Source: Pedobacter jejuensis (lineage in GTDB: Bacteria > Bacteroidota > Bacteroidia > Sphingobacteriales > Sphingobacteriaceae). Taken from it: a stretch of DNA of 64,000 bases. Of this stretch, positions 23,614-32,898 are shown piece by piece. The stretch is taken from assembly GCF_003725795.1 (NCBI RefSeq), contig NZ_RBEE01000042.1, positions 310,001 to 374,000 of the forward strand, written 5' to 3'. The notes under the pieces were generated by a model that searched no databases, was not told the DNA's origin, and worked only from the letters and a program-made list of their open reading frames with translations. The position numbers and the translations under genes are program-made. Each line of letters begins with the position of its first letter. Positions within the stretch are counted from its first letter, which is position 1.

Positions 23614-25596
23614 CTAACCTTTTTCAACCCAATTTCCATCACCTTTTATAATATCAATCAATTCATCTAATGCAAAAGCGGTGTTAACATTTTTCTTAAC
23701 CACTTCTTGACCACGGTATAATGTAATTTTATCTGGTCCGGTGCCTACATAGCCATAATCAGCATCTGCCATTTCACCAGGACCATTTACAATGCAGCCC
23801 ATAATACCAATTTTAAGTCCTTTCAAATGATCGGTACGAGAGCGGATTAGTTGAGTAGTTTCTTGTAAATCGAAAAGAGTTCTTCCGCAACTTGGGCAAG
23901 AAATATATTCAGTTTTACTGATTCTGGTTCTTGTTGCCTGCAAAATACCAAAACTTATTACATTAATCAGCGCTAAATTTTTATCAGCTGCGTCAATCCA
24001 AATTCCATCACCAAAACCATCAGTAAACAATGCACCAATATCTGTTGCAGCATAAAGCATTAAATTATCCGCATTAATATCTTGATAAGTTCTTTTAATA
24101 ATTACCGGAACTTGAATGTTTCTCTGCTGTAAGGCGATGAAAAATGCCCGTTGTTCTGCCATTCCATGGTTAGCAGAGGTTTCGAGAATAAGTACAACAT
24201 TGGTCGAATGTTCGAATGTTGAAGTGTTGAATTGTTGTGCATCAACTGCAATGAAATTTAAATATTCATCTTTTACACTGGTTTTGTTATACTCATCCAA
24301 TGTAAATAAGGGATGGCAATTATTTTTATCCTTTAAATTCAACCAAGTGTTATAATTATATATCTGTTTCAGGTTTCCTGGAAATGAGAATGATGGCAAT
24401 TTATCTCCCAAATAAGCCAAATCGCAAGCCTGGTCGGCAAGGTTGTATTTATCCAAACCTGCACTGTAATTGTAACCAACAGCACTTAAAAAATATGGGT
24501 CTTTTAAATTTTCTTTTGATACATCAATCATTACTACCGGATGATGATGACCACCTATGTGCTGAACAGGAGCTGTAACCCGGCGAGAATAGGCATAAGG
24601 CGAATATGTTTTGATGGTAGATGGCGTATGTAAAATGGAAGATGTGTTATCCATTTTCTGACTTACAATATCCGACTCCCGACCTCTAAAAACATATCTA
24701 TCAGCCAATGCTTTTGCAACAGGTGCTTCAAATTCAGGGTCTTCAGTTAAAGAAACACGAATGGTATCTCCTAAACCATCTTCTAACAAAGTACCGATGC
24801 CAACTGCCGATTTTATGCGACCATCTTCTCCATCGCCTGCCTCGGTAACACCTAAATGCAGCGGGTAATTCATGCCCTCCTTAACCATCGTTTCTACCAG
24901 CAAACGATAAGCCTGAACCATAACCTGCGTATTGCTGGCTTTCATAGAAATTACCAGGTTGAAGTAATTCTGGTCTTCGCACATGCGGATAAATTCCATT
25001 GCAGATTCCACCATTCCTCTGGGCGTATCTCCGTAATGGCTCATAATCCTATCTGATAGTGAACCATGGTTCGTGCCAATTCGCATGGCTGTACCATATT
25101 CTTTACAGATTTTTACCAGGGGAATAAATTTCTTATAAATCCGGGAAAGCTCGGCGTTGTATGCGTCTTGGGTATATTCTATATTTTCGAATTTCTTTTT
25201 ATCAGCATAGTTACCAGGATTTACACGAACCTTTTCAACAATTCGTGCTGCCATTTCCGCAGCATTTGGTGTAAAGTGGATATCGGCAATTAGGGGAACA
25301 TTATAGCCTCGATAGCGAAGTTCTTTTTTTATGTTGGCAAGATTTTCTGCCTCTTTAATACTGGGGGCGGTAATACGAACATATTCGCTACCCGATTCTA
25401 CCATGCGGATGGTTTGCTCAACAGTGGCTAAGGTATTCATGGTATCGGTGGTCGTCATCGATTGGATACGAATCGGATTATGACCGCCAAGTGCAATATC
25501 ACCAATGTTTACCTCTCGGGTTAAAAACCTCGAATATTGCGTTAAACTGTTGCAATATCCACCACCTAATTCTGGCTTTACCAATAAATTTTCCAT
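23614..25596 (-). CDS. ispG: 4-hydroxy-3-methylbut-2-enyl diphosphate synthase (IspG)
   Basis: 660 residues, the long form found in Bacteroidota and plants, which carries an extra domain between the barrel and the iron-sulfur domain. The barrel starts at about residue 28 (VNIGDIALGGHNPIRIQSMTTTDT). The [4Fe-4S] cysteines are visible in ISCPSCGRTLFDLQ and GIMGCIVNGPGEMADADYG near the C-terminus, both intact. It makes HMBPP in the MEP isoprenoid pathway, taking electrons from a ferredoxin or flavodoxin. Two inserts with repeat-like base composition are discussed in the findings. It is a single-gene unit, not with other isp genes. Confidence 0.95.
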   Translation of the reverse strand: MENLLVKPELGGGYCNSLTQYSRFLTREVNIGDIALGGHNPIRIQSMTTTDTMNTLATVEQTIRMVESGSEYVRITAPSIKEAENLANIKKELRYRGYNVPLIADIHFTPNAAEMAARIVEKVRVNPGNYADKKKFENIEYTQDAYNAELSRIYKKFIPLVKICKEYGTAMRIGTNHGSLSDRIMSHYGDTPRGMVESAMEFIRMCEDQNYFNLVISMKASNTQVMVQAYRLLVETMVKEGMNYPLHLGVTEAGDGEDGRIKSAVGIGTLLEDGLGDTIRVSLTEDPEFEAPVAKALADRYVFRGRESDIVSQKMDNTSSILHTPSTIKTYSPYAYSRRVTAPVQHIGGHHHPVVMIDVSKENLKDPYFLSAVGYNYSAGLDKYNLADQACDLAYLGDKLPSFSFPGNLKQIYNYNTWLNLKDKNNCHPLFTLDEYNKTSVKDEYLNFIAVDAQQFNTSTFEHSTNVVLILETSANHGMAEQRAFFIALQQRNIQVPVIIKRTYQDINADNLMLYAATDIGALFTDGFGDGIWIDAADKNLALINVISFGILQATRTRISKTEYISCPSCGRTLFDLQETTQLIRSRTDHLKGLKIGIMGCIVNGPGEMADADYGYVGTGPDKITLYRGQEVVKKNVNTAFALDELIDIIKGDGNWVEKG

Positions 25597-25658
25597 GTTG
25601 TTACAAAGATATAGATAGAATTTTGAATGAGCGCATTTTGAACTAGAGAATGACTTAA

Positions 25659-25685
25659 AATCTATATCAAACGTTCTTTTATGAC
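25659..25685. repeat. 27-bp direct repeat, distal copy
   Basis: Identical over 27 bases to 27145-27171, which lies at the 3' end of the RDD gene including its stop codon. This copy is after the hydrolase gene. The flanks differ on both sides. Confidence 0.9.
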
Positions 25686-25713
25686 TTGAGTATTTTTAAT
25701 AGAAGGTTATAAA

Positions 25714-27063
25714 TTAATCGCGGTTCAAAAACATCAATACCTTATTATTAAATTCTAAAGCTTTTTCAACGGGCACATAATGCGAAGCTCCTTTAAAAAT
25801 AAAAAGCTGCGATTTAGAAATATTATCCGCAATAAATCTGGTATGCTTTTCTAAAATCATATCCTTTTCTCCAGCCATCACCAAAACTGGAGCCTTAATA
25901 TATTTTAAATCGCTGGGAGTAATATGCGGTTCAGTTAATAACATGGTAAATAACTTAACTTGATATTTAGATTTCTCATCTGATTTATCTTTTAAACCTT
26001 CTATAGCCTTACGAACTTCTGCTAAGGTACTAGAAGAAACTGCTTCATTTGGATTTGTGCATGCCCCGGTAACAGCTAATTTTTTTACGTAATCAGGGTA
26101 TTTTGCAGCCAAAATCAACCCAGTATTACCTCCATCACTCCACCCTAAAATATTTACTTTGCTGATGTGTAAAGAATCAAGTAATACTTTAATATCTTCT
26201 GCATAGAGATTATAGGAAAGTGGTTCCGAATTATTATCTGTACTATTACCTTGTCCGCGAGTATCAACAGCAATTACTTTGTAACTTTTCGAGAATTCCT
26301 TAATCTGCTTCTTGAAGACATTTATGGATTGGCTATTTCCATGTAACAGTAACAATGGCTCTCCTAATCCATAGGTTTCGTAATACAATTCAGCGTTTTT
26401 TACTTTAACCTTTCCAGATGCGGCAGCATTATTACCATAATTAATTGACTTCGGGGCATTAGGATTATAATTTGGTTTAAATCTCGCAAACCGGATATCT
26501 ACGCCATCAATCAATACCTGTATATCATCTATCCACATTTTACCAGATCCATATAACAAAGGAAAAAGATAAATTTTCGACGATTCTTTTTGAAGTGGTA
26601 ACTTCAGACTGTATTGTTTCCAGTCTTGCGTACCATATATTCTTCTGGATAATAGATTCGTAAACTGTAACTTATCATCATCTCCATCGTCAATCCTGAA
26701 AGGAAAGTCAACATGCTCTTTAACATTTTTCATTTTTAAGTAGAACTTCACCTCTACTTCAAAGCCTACATATTTTGCTGGGATAAACATCCCGGTCATA
26801 GCGTAATTAGAAGCACCTTCTTCATTAATACATTCTATCGATAAAGAATATCTTCCGTTATGCTTTTCGTTTGAATCTATTACTATCTTAAATCCACTTT
26901 TTGTAATTCCAGTATGCCAACCTACGGAAGAATTGGAACCAGGGATTATTTTTTCGAATCCTAAGTTATATTCATCCCTTTCATTATTTAAAGAGTCTGG
27001 ATAAATTTGACAACATACAGTTAAGTGTGATAAGGCAAAAACTATCAAGAGTAGATATTTCAT
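25714..27063 (-). CDS. Exported alpha/beta hydrolase with N-terminal beta-sandwich
   Basis: About 449 residues, from the ATG at 27063 (signal peptide MKYLLLIVFALSHLTVCCQ), rather than the upstream frame. Residues about 25-170 resemble a carbohydrate-binding-type beta sandwich (GWHTGITKSGFKIVID, DFPFRIDDGDDD, MWIDDIQVLIDG). The hydrolase domain runs from about 205 to the end: GEPLLLLHGNSQ, TRGQGNST, nucleophile motif LGWSDGGNTG, and GASHYVPVEKA. This looks like a secreted esterase or lipase-like enzyme. The gene is flanked by 27-bp direct repeats (25659 and 27145), which marks it as a recent arrival. Confidence 0.75.
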   Translation of the reverse strand: MKYLLLIVFALSHLTVCCQIYPDSLNNERDEYNLGFEKIIPGSNSSVGWHTGITKSGFKIVIDSNEKHNGRYSLSIECINEEGASNYAMTGMFIPAKYVGFEVEVKFYLKMKNVKEHVDFPFRIDDGDDDKLQFTNLLSRRIYGTQDWKQYSLKLPLQKESSKIYLFPLLYGSGKMWIDDIQVLIDGVDIRFARFKPNYNPNAPKSINYGNNAAASGKVKVKNAELYYETYGLGEPLLLLHGNSQSINVFKKQIKEFSKSYKVIAVDTRGQGNSTDNNSEPLSYNLYAEDIKVLLDSLHISKVNILGWSDGGNTGLILAAKYPDYVKKLAVTGACTNPNEAVSSSTLAEVRKAIEGLKDKSDEKSKYQVKLFTMLLTEPHITPSDLKYIKAPVLVMAGEKDMILEKHTRFIADNISKSQLFIFKGASHYVPVEKALEFNNKVLMFLNRD

Positions 27064-27144
27064 AAAGAAGGATAAAATCGTAATAAAACTACCCAATAAA
27101 AAACGATTTCTCTTTTAATTAACTTAATTTAACAATCAAAATGG

Positions 27145-27171
27145 AATCTATATCAAACGTTCTTTTATGAC
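27145..27171. repeat. 27-bp direct repeat, proximal copy
   Basis: This copy overlaps the last seven codons and stop of the RDD gene (VIKERLI) and matches 25659-25685 perfectly. Confidence 0.9.
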
Positions 27172-27759
27172 CAAAGTATCTGCAGCTATATCATGCCAGC
27201 ATTGATTTTTCTTATTTAAGAAACTATAGAAATAACCAAAAAAAGCTGGGATTACAGAAATTATTTTTGAAAAGTTGCGGATGAATGATCGGCCCAATAA
27301 TATTCGGCTTCCTTCTAAATCTGTTACTTTAATATTAACCAAACGCTTGCCAATTGTTGCCTGCCGTTTTGAAGATTCAGCAAAACTGCCGTAAATCAAC
27401 TTTATCAGAAAAATTGCAGGAAATGGAATTAAAAAAGCCATCATACGTTGATCTTTACCTTCGATTGTGATGAAACTTACTAAAATAACAATACAGTAAA
27501 CTACAAAAATCAGAAAGTGATCTATCACCGAAGCCAATAAGCGTAAATCAAAAGCAGCAAAATATTGTGGCGCAGTTTTTTGATAACTAAAACCAAGAAG
27601 CTCACGCAATTCTAAAATTGCATGAGCTTCTTTATAATCATCCATTCCAGGTTTACGAATAAACGTGTTTGGCTTTATGTTCAAATGAGCTAACTCAGCC
27701 AAATTATATGGACCTTGAGACTTACCATTTATAACAACTGTGTACTGATCAGTGTTCAT
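27148..27759 (-). CDS. GYF-like/RDD membrane protein
   Basis: 203 residues. The N-terminal 55 residues (QYTVVINGKSQGPYNLAELAHLNIKPNTFIRKPGMDDYKEA) look like a GYF_2/DUF4339 protein-binding domain. The rest is an RDD domain of three hydrophobic helices with the conserved Arg and Asp (DLRLLASVIDHF, RQATIGKRLVNIKVTD). RDD proteins are envelope proteins of various proposed roles, including ion exchange and assembly. The gene end has been duplicated further along as the 25659 repeat. Confidence 0.8.
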   Translation of the reverse strand: MNTDQYTVVINGKSQGPYNLAELAHLNIKPNTFIRKPGMDDYKEAHAILELRELLGFSYQKTAPQYFAAFDLRLLASVIDHFLIFVVYCIVILVSFITIEGKDQRMMAFLIPFPAIFLIKLIYGSFAESSKRQATIGKRLVNIKVTDLEGSRILLGRSFIRNFSKIISVIPAFFGYFYSFLNKKNQCWHDIAADTLVIKERLI

Positions 27760-27817
27760 TGGGTTTGATATTTAAAGGTACTGCTGCTTTAGTCTTTAAG
27801 CTTTTACCTTTGCGCTT

Positions 27818-28789
27818 CTAATACCTTGACACCTCAAAGTTACTCAATCCACCATCCAAATTAATAAAGATTTTTTTTGTGGATGATTTATAGTTCGATG
27901 TTTCGTAAACACCATCACTTAGTTTTTCAAATCCTTCAAAATCTTTTGCAGATAAACCAGTTTTAGTTCTAATTCTACAGCCGGAAGTTGATGGAATTTG
28001 AATTTTAACATCAGCAACACCCGACTTTACAACAACATCTGCAATTGGCAATAAATCGCCCATTTTTATATCTAATGAGGCTGCACCGCCATCAAAACGA
28101 AAGGTCCGCACTTTGTATTCTGCAAAATCAAAATCAGCTTCACCAGCACCAAGTTTCATTATAATATCCCAGTTCGGTGCTTTATTTAGTTTAAAATCTA
28201 CATCGTTGCCACCGTCATTAAAATTCCACCTATTCTTTTTATTGCCCATTTTAAAGGTAAGCACGGTTGCACTATCGGTAGTTTGTTTAGTTAGGGAGAA
28301 TTCACCATGTCTTTTCTTAACATCAGCTTTAATTAAATCATTTGTTTCTCCATCTAAATTAAATGAAATGCCGCCGCCAGAAATATTTAAAATGGCTTTT
28401 TTTGCATTATCGATAGCAGAAAATGGTTCTGAAAGATTTAATTGATTGTAGGATGTATCGCCGTCATTATCATCATTATCGTTATCATCAATATTGATAT
28501 CAACATCATTCTTTAAACGATTGCCCCACCAAGAATTTCTGTCTGGTTCTTGCTGCCCTTTAAAGAAAAGAAATCCTAAAGTAATTACAAGTACACCAAT
28601 GGAAACCATACTACCTGCCTGCGAATTATTTCTGTTGAATAAAATATTCAGCCCGGCGATAATTAGAAACACAGGCCAGAAATGCCAAACGTTGCGCCAA
28701 TAAAATTCGATTACACCAAAGTTTTCTAGCAAGAGTACACCGCCAATAAAAAGCAGTAAAATACCCCAAATTAATCTATCTAATTTCAT
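27818..28789 (-). CDS. LiaF-like envelope-stress protein
   Basis: 323 residues. A LiaI/LiaF-type transmembrane region comes first (about 1-78, LIWGILLLFIGGVLLLENFGVIEFYW, MVSIGVLVITLGFLFF), then an Asp/Asn-rich spacer (about 90-115), then a beta-sandwich of repeated short strands (FNLDGETNDLIKADV, LDIKMGDLLPIADVVVKSG, FEGFEKLSDGVYETSNYKS) matching the LiaF C-terminal domain. In Firmicutes LiaF restrains a histidine kinase responding to cell-envelope damage. Here no kinase neighbour is seen. The PspC gene follows 5 bases upstream, so both are probably co-transcribed. Confidence 0.75.
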   Translation of the reverse strand: MKLDRLIWGILLLFIGGVLLLENFGVIEFYWRNVWHFWPVFLIIAGLNILFNRNNSQAGSMVSIGVLVITLGFLFFKGQQEPDRNSWWGNRLKNDVDINIDDNDNDDNDGDTSYNQLNLSEPFSAIDNAKKAILNISGGGISFNLDGETNDLIKADVKKRHGEFSLTKQTTDSATVLTFKMGNKKNRWNFNDGGNDVDFKLNKAPNWDIIMKLGAGEADFDFAEYKVRTFRFDGGAASLDIKMGDLLPIADVVVKSGVADVKIQIPSTSGCRIRTKTGLSAKDFEGFEKLSDGVYETSNYKSSTKKIFINLDGGLSNFEVSRY

Positions 28790-28794
28790 AATAT

Positions 28795-29481
28795 TTATAC
28801 TTGAGGGTTAGTAGGTGTTGAGTTTGTTTCAGGTTTTGTTTCTTCAACAATTATTGCATCAGATACAGTTTCTGTTTTCGGTTCTTCTGAAGCTTGTTGT
28901 TGATTTTGAAATGCCGCCCATTCGTTTTTTCTTTTCGATTTAGCGATAATGCTAATACCTAGAACGATAAATATTACCGGCCAGAAATTTCTAAACCTAA
29001 ACCAATCGGGAATAAAATCAAACTCACGCATTAAGAAAAAGCAGCCAACTACAAGTAAAAGCAAACCACCAATTGTACGTCCGGTATCGTTAGGCTTGTT
29101 GTATTGATTAAAATTTGCTTGAGTTTCAAAAGGTGTTTTCTGCGCATCATTTATCGGCTGCGACCAATTTGTATTACTTGAACCAACCGGCCCTGCAAAA
29201 GCATCTGCCTGAGCAAATGGCGGCACATTTGGATTATTTTTATTAAAGTAATTATTAAATTTTGAGAATTTTGCTGCCGGGTCGTTATTTACCGGAACAA
29301 TAATCCACATAATAATATAGGCAACCAAACCGGCTCCAGCCATAAAAATGGTTGATAATGCAAACAATAATCTAACGATGGTTACCTCTACCTGCATGTA
29401 ATCTGCTAGGCCAGAAGCTACACCGGCAATCATTTTATCGTGTTCGTTTCTAAAAAGCTTCTTTTCCATAACGCTGTTCAT
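28795..29481 (-). CDS. PspC-domain membrane protein
   Basis: 228 residues. PspC domain at residues 5-70 (EKKLFRNEHDKMIAGVASGLADYMQVEVTIVRLLFALSTIFMAG), followed by a proline/asparagine-rich linker and a second LiaF-like transmembrane region (about 135-190, IGGLLLLVVGCFFLMREF, FWPVIFIVLGISIIAKSK). Proteins of this kind sense or counter membrane stress. The Met at residue 5 (29469) is a more usual family start. Upstream of the LiaF-like gene on the same strand, with a 5-base gap. Confidence 0.82.
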   Translation of the reverse strand: MNSVMEKKLFRNEHDKMIAGVASGLADYMQVEVTIVRLLFALSTIFMAGAGLVAYIIMWIIVPVNNDPAAKFSKFNNYFNKNNPNVPPFAQADAFAGPVGSSNTNWSQPINDAQKTPFETQANFNQYNKPNDTGRTIGGLLLLVVGCFFLMREFDFIPDWFRFRNFWPVIFIVLGISIIAKSKRKNEWAAFQNQQQASEEPKTETVSDAIIVEETKPETNSTPTNPQV

Positions 29482-29488
29482 TTTGTGT

Positions 29489-30178
29489 TTAAAAATCTAG
29501 CGGAGTGATTAGCACTTCATCAACATTTACCCCTTTACTTAAGTTTAAAATGGTAAATAAAATCTCTGCAATATCTTCAGGCTGTACAAATTTTTCATCT
29601 GGAATTGTTGTTCCATCCCAGGATGATGTTTTGGTAGAACCCGGCAGAAAAGCAGTTACTTTAACGTTGTGTGGAGCTAACTCTTGCCGCAATACATGAT
29701 TAAGACTTAACATCGCTGCTTTTGTTACACTATAACTTCCACCATTTTTTACGGGTGCATTACTGGCGACTGAACAAATGTTAAAGATATGGCCACGTTG
29801 CGCTACACGCATCTTTTTACCGATTAATTTACTGATGTAATAACCAGCATTAACATTTATTTGCTGTTGCATTTCGAAGGTTTCGTCATCCTCATCAAAC
29901 AAACTTCCGGGCATAAAAGCGCCAACATTGTTTACTAAAACATCGATAAAGCCAATTTCATTTTCAATAGTATTTAGCAATTCATAAACTTGCTGCTTCA
30001 CAGCACAATCTGCCGCGTAAATAAATATTGTTCTTCCAAAATTTGATAATTCATCTCGAAACTTTTCTAACTCATTCTGATTTCTTGCAACAAGAACTAA
30101 GTCATAGCCTTCTTTACACAATTTAATGGCTATTGCTTTACCAATTCCTTTTGTTGCCCCGGTTATTAAAGCTTTCAT
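29489..30178 (-). CDS. Short-chain dehydrogenase/reductase
   Basis: 229 residues of the classical SDR fold. Dinucleotide motif TGATKGIGKAIA at residues 6-17, catalytic S136 in NICSVASN, and Y149 with K153 in SYSVTKAA. The NNVGAF block supplies the structural NAG position. Substrate cannot be inferred from the sequence. It runs in the same direction as the PspC gene, 7 bases upstream, so may be part of that transcript. It is divergent from mlaE. Confidence 0.88.
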   Translation of the reverse strand: MKALITGATKGIGKAIAIKLCKEGYDLVLVARNQNELEKFRDELSNFGRTIFIYAADCAVKQQVYELLNTIENEIGFIDVLVNNVGAFMPGSLFDEDDETFEMQQQINVNAGYYISKLIGKKMRVAQRGHIFNICSVASNAPVKNGGSYSVTKAAMLSLNHVLRQELAPHNVKVTAFLPGSTKTSSWDGTTIPDEKFVQPEDIAEILFTILNLSKGVNVDEVLITPLDF

Positions 30179-30324
30179 ATTTTATGGTTTAATATTTGTA
30201 AGCAAAAAACCATATTTATATTCTAAACCACGAATATTTTTGCAATAAACAAAGTGCTACAACTTTTTTATCGTTTCTTTGTAGTATTATATATTGAATA
30301 TTTAAACTAAGCAACACATACGGA

Positions 30325-31059
30325 ATGAATTTTACCAATTTCGGCAGGTACGTACTGCTACTCAAATCTGTATTCAGAAAGCCGGAAAAACTGAAGATAT
30401 ATCTTAAAGAGATAGCAAAGCAGATGGACTATGTGGGCGTAGGTTCTGTTGGGCTAATAGCGATTATTTCTACATTTATTGGCGCAGTAATGACATTACA
30501 AATTGCTTTCCAGCTGGTTAGTGATTTTATTCCGAAAACAATTATTGGTTCGGTAAATAGAGATTCTAGTATTTTAGAATTAAGTCCTACAATTAGCGCA
30601 ATCGTTTTGGCTGGAAAAATTGGTTCTGCCATCTCTTCAGAAATTGGATCTATGCGTGTAACCGAACAAATTGATGCTTTGGAAATTATGGGTATCAATG
30701 CACCAGGTTATTTAATACTTCCAAAAATTATATCAGGCATAACCATGGTACCAATGTTGGTTATCATTTCTATGTTTTTAAGCATTACTGGTGGTTATAT
30801 TGGCGGTTCGATATCTGGAGCTGTTACTCCGGCAGAATATCTTCAAGGTATTACAACCGATTTTAATCCTTATACAATTGTTGTGGCTTTAGTTAAAGCT
30901 TTCGTTTTTGGATTTATTATCACCTCTGTTCCGGCTTACGAAGGTTTTTATGTTCGTGGTGGTGCGTTAGAAGTATCTCAAGCAAGTACCAGAGCAGTTG
31001 TTATTAGCTGTATTTCTATTCTTGTTTGCGATTATTTGGTTACTCAACTTTTATTATAA
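30325..31059 (+). CDS. mlaE: MlaE-type lipid-transport permease
   Basis: 244 residues of the MlaE/DUF140 permease family with five hydrophobic helices and the typical SAISSEIGSMRVTEQIDALEIMGINAPGYLILPKI helix-loop region. It pairs with the ATPase below, its stop overlapping that gene's start by one base. Together with an MCE protein (MlaD, not in this window) it moves phospholipids between the two membranes. The encoded C-terminus after the last helix (SILVCDYLVTQLLL) is short and complete. Confidence 0.9.
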   Translation: MNFTNFGRYVLLLKSVFRKPEKLKIYLKEIAKQMDYVGVGSVGLIAIISTFIGAVMTLQIAFQLVSDFIPKTIIGSVNRDSSILELSPTISAIVLAGKIGSAISSEIGSMRVTEQIDALEIMGINAPGYLILPKIISGITMVPMLVIISMFLSITGGYIGGSISGAVTPAEYLQGITTDFNPYTIVVALVKAFVFGFIITSVPAYEGFYVRGGALEVSQASTRAVVISCISILVCDYLVTQLLL

Positions 31060-31811
31060 TGATTGAAGTAAAAGATATTTACAAATCCTTTTCAGGAAAT
31101 GATGTTTTACAAGGCATTTCCGGGAAGTTTGAAGAAGGTGTTACCAACTTAATTATTGGTGGTTCTGGTTCGGGTAAAACTACATTACTTAAATGTATGG
31201 TGGGTTTGCATCAGCCAGATTCAGGTTCTGTATTATACGATGGACGTGATTTTACACCAATGACATACGAACAACGTATTGATGTTCGTAAAGAAATCGG
31301 TATGCTTTTCCAAGGTTCAGCGCTTTTTGATAGTATGACTGTGGAAGACAACATCATGTTTCCGCTAAATATGTTTACAGAGCAAACCAGAAAAGAAAAG
31401 TTAGAGCGTGTTAATTTTTGTCTGGAGCGAGTAAATCTAGTTGGAAAGAATGCATTGTTCCCGGCAGAATTATCTGGAGGAATGAAAAAACGAGTGGGTA
31501 TAGCTCGTGCTATTTCTATGAACCCAAAATATTTGTTTTGTGATGAACCCAACTCGGGCTTAGATCCTAAAACATCTATCGTTATTGATGAACTAATACA
31601 GGAACTAACAGAAGAATTTAAAACAACTACTATTGTTGTTACCCACGATATGAACTCCGTGATGGGTATTGGCGATTATATTTTATTCTTACACGAAGGC
31701 AAAAAATTCTGGGAAGGCAGCAATAAAGAAATTGCCCATACTGATATAAAAGAACTGAACGATTTTGTGTTTGCAAGTCGTTTTATGAAAGCTGCGAAAG
31801 ATAAGTTTTAA
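31059..31811 (+). CDS. mlaF: MlaF-type ABC ATPase
   Basis: 250 residues from the ATG at 31059. A longer frame starts at 31026 but overlaps mlaE coding. Walker A GGSGSGKTT, signature LSGGMKKR, Walker B YLFCDEPNSGLD and the HDMNSVMG switch region give a complete ABC ATPase of the MlaF type. It is translationally coupled to mlaE (TAATG, one-base overlap). A 100-base gap leads to the next plus-strand gene and shows a repeat phrase (ATTGCTTTGTGCCTCGCGG) but no terminator. Confidence 0.92.
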   Translation: MIEVKDIYKSFSGNDVLQGISGKFEEGVTNLIIGGSGSGKTTLLKCMVGLHQPDSGSVLYDGRDFTPMTYEQRIDVRKEIGMLFQGSALFDSMTVEDNIMFPLNMFTEQTRKEKLERVNFCLERVNLVGKNALFPAELSGGMKKRVGIARAISMNPKYLFCDEPNSGLDPKTSIVIDELIQELTEEFKTTTIVVTHDMNSVMGIGDYILFLHEGKKFWEGSNKEIAHTDIKELNDFVFASRFMKAAKDKF

Positions 31812-31912
31812 TGATCAATCCTTATTATTTCTAGGCAGCAATTTCATATAATTATAACATTACCTTTAGATTGCTTTGTGCCTCGCGGTAACGAAAAACA
31901 TATATTTAACAA

Positions 31913-32794
31913 ATGATACAATTACTTGCCCCAACCCATTGGAAAGATTATGAACTAATAGATTGTGGGGATTTCGAAAAATTAGAACGTTTTGGTAATG
32001 TTACCCTAATACGACCAGAACCTCAGGCCGTTTGGAAAAAAACATTATCAGAGCAGGAATGGAAAAAAATAGCAAATATTACTTTTCGAGGTCGTTCAGC
32101 TACATCGGGTGAGTGGGTAAAAAAAAATCCAGCTACACCAGATCGCTGGCATGTTGAATATAAAAACAATGAAGTTGCCATTAAACTTCGTTTAGGATTA
32201 ACCTCTTTTAAACATGTTGGTGTTTTCCCTGAACAGGCTGTAAACTGGGATTTCATTTCTTCATCAATCAAAAAATTTAAAACACCTCAACCTAAGGTTT
32301 TAAACCTATTTGCATACACAGGTGCAGCATCACTTATTGCTAATGCTGCTGGTGCAGAAACTACACATGTTGATTCTATTAAACAGGTTGTAACCTGGGC
32401 TAATGAAAACCAAGAACTTTCGGGTTTAAAAAACACAAGGTGGATGGTTGAAGATGCTTTGAAATTTGTAAAAAAGGAGCTTAAAAGAGGTAAAAAATAC
32501 AATGGCATAATCTTAGATCCACCAGCATACGGTCACGGACCAAATGGCGAAAAATGGAAACTGGAAGATCATATTCAGGAAATGATGCAAGATGTTGTGC
32601 AGCTGTTAGACGAAAAAGAACATTTTTTAATTTTAAATACGTACTCTTTAGGATTTTCTTCCGTAATTGTAGAAAATTTAATTCGCACATCTTTCCCTAA
32701 TGTTAAAAATTTAGAAACCGGAGAATTGTATCTTCAAGCCACTGCAGGCATTAAACTTCCACTTGGCGTTTTTGGTAAATTCTGCAATGTGTAA
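31913..32794 (+). CDS. RlmI/RlmK-like SAM-dependent methyltransferase
   Basis: 293 residues, shorter than E. coli RlmI (about 396) because the PUA domain is absent. The SAM motif is VLNLFAYTGAASLIANAAG near residues 128-146, and the catalytic-type loop ILDPPAYGHGP near 203-213. These match the 23S rRNA m5C methyltransferase family, and the GELYLQATAGIKLPLG ending is typical. Many homologues are annotated only as class I SAM-dependent methyltransferase. Substrate RNA is a guess. It stands alone on the plus strand. Confidence 0.8.
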   Translation: MIQLLAPTHWKDYELIDCGDFEKLERFGNVTLIRPEPQAVWKKTLSEQEWKKIANITFRGRSATSGEWVKKNPATPDRWHVEYKNNEVAIKLRLGLTSFKHVGVFPEQAVNWDFISSSIKKFKTPQPKVLNLFAYTGAASLIANAAGAETTHVDSIKQVVTWANENQELSGLKNTRWMVEDALKFVKKELKRGKKYNGIILDPPAYGHGPNGEKWKLEDHIQEMMQDVVQLLDEKEHFLILNTYSLGFSSVIVENLIRTSFPNVKNLETGELYLQATAGIKLPLGVFGKFCNV

Positions 32795-32898
32795 TATGTT
32801 GATTACTTTATTTTGAAGTACCGGTTTAGCATCCTACTTTCATGTATAAACAGATTTGGAAAAACTGTCTAAACATTAAAAATCTATAAAATAACTCT

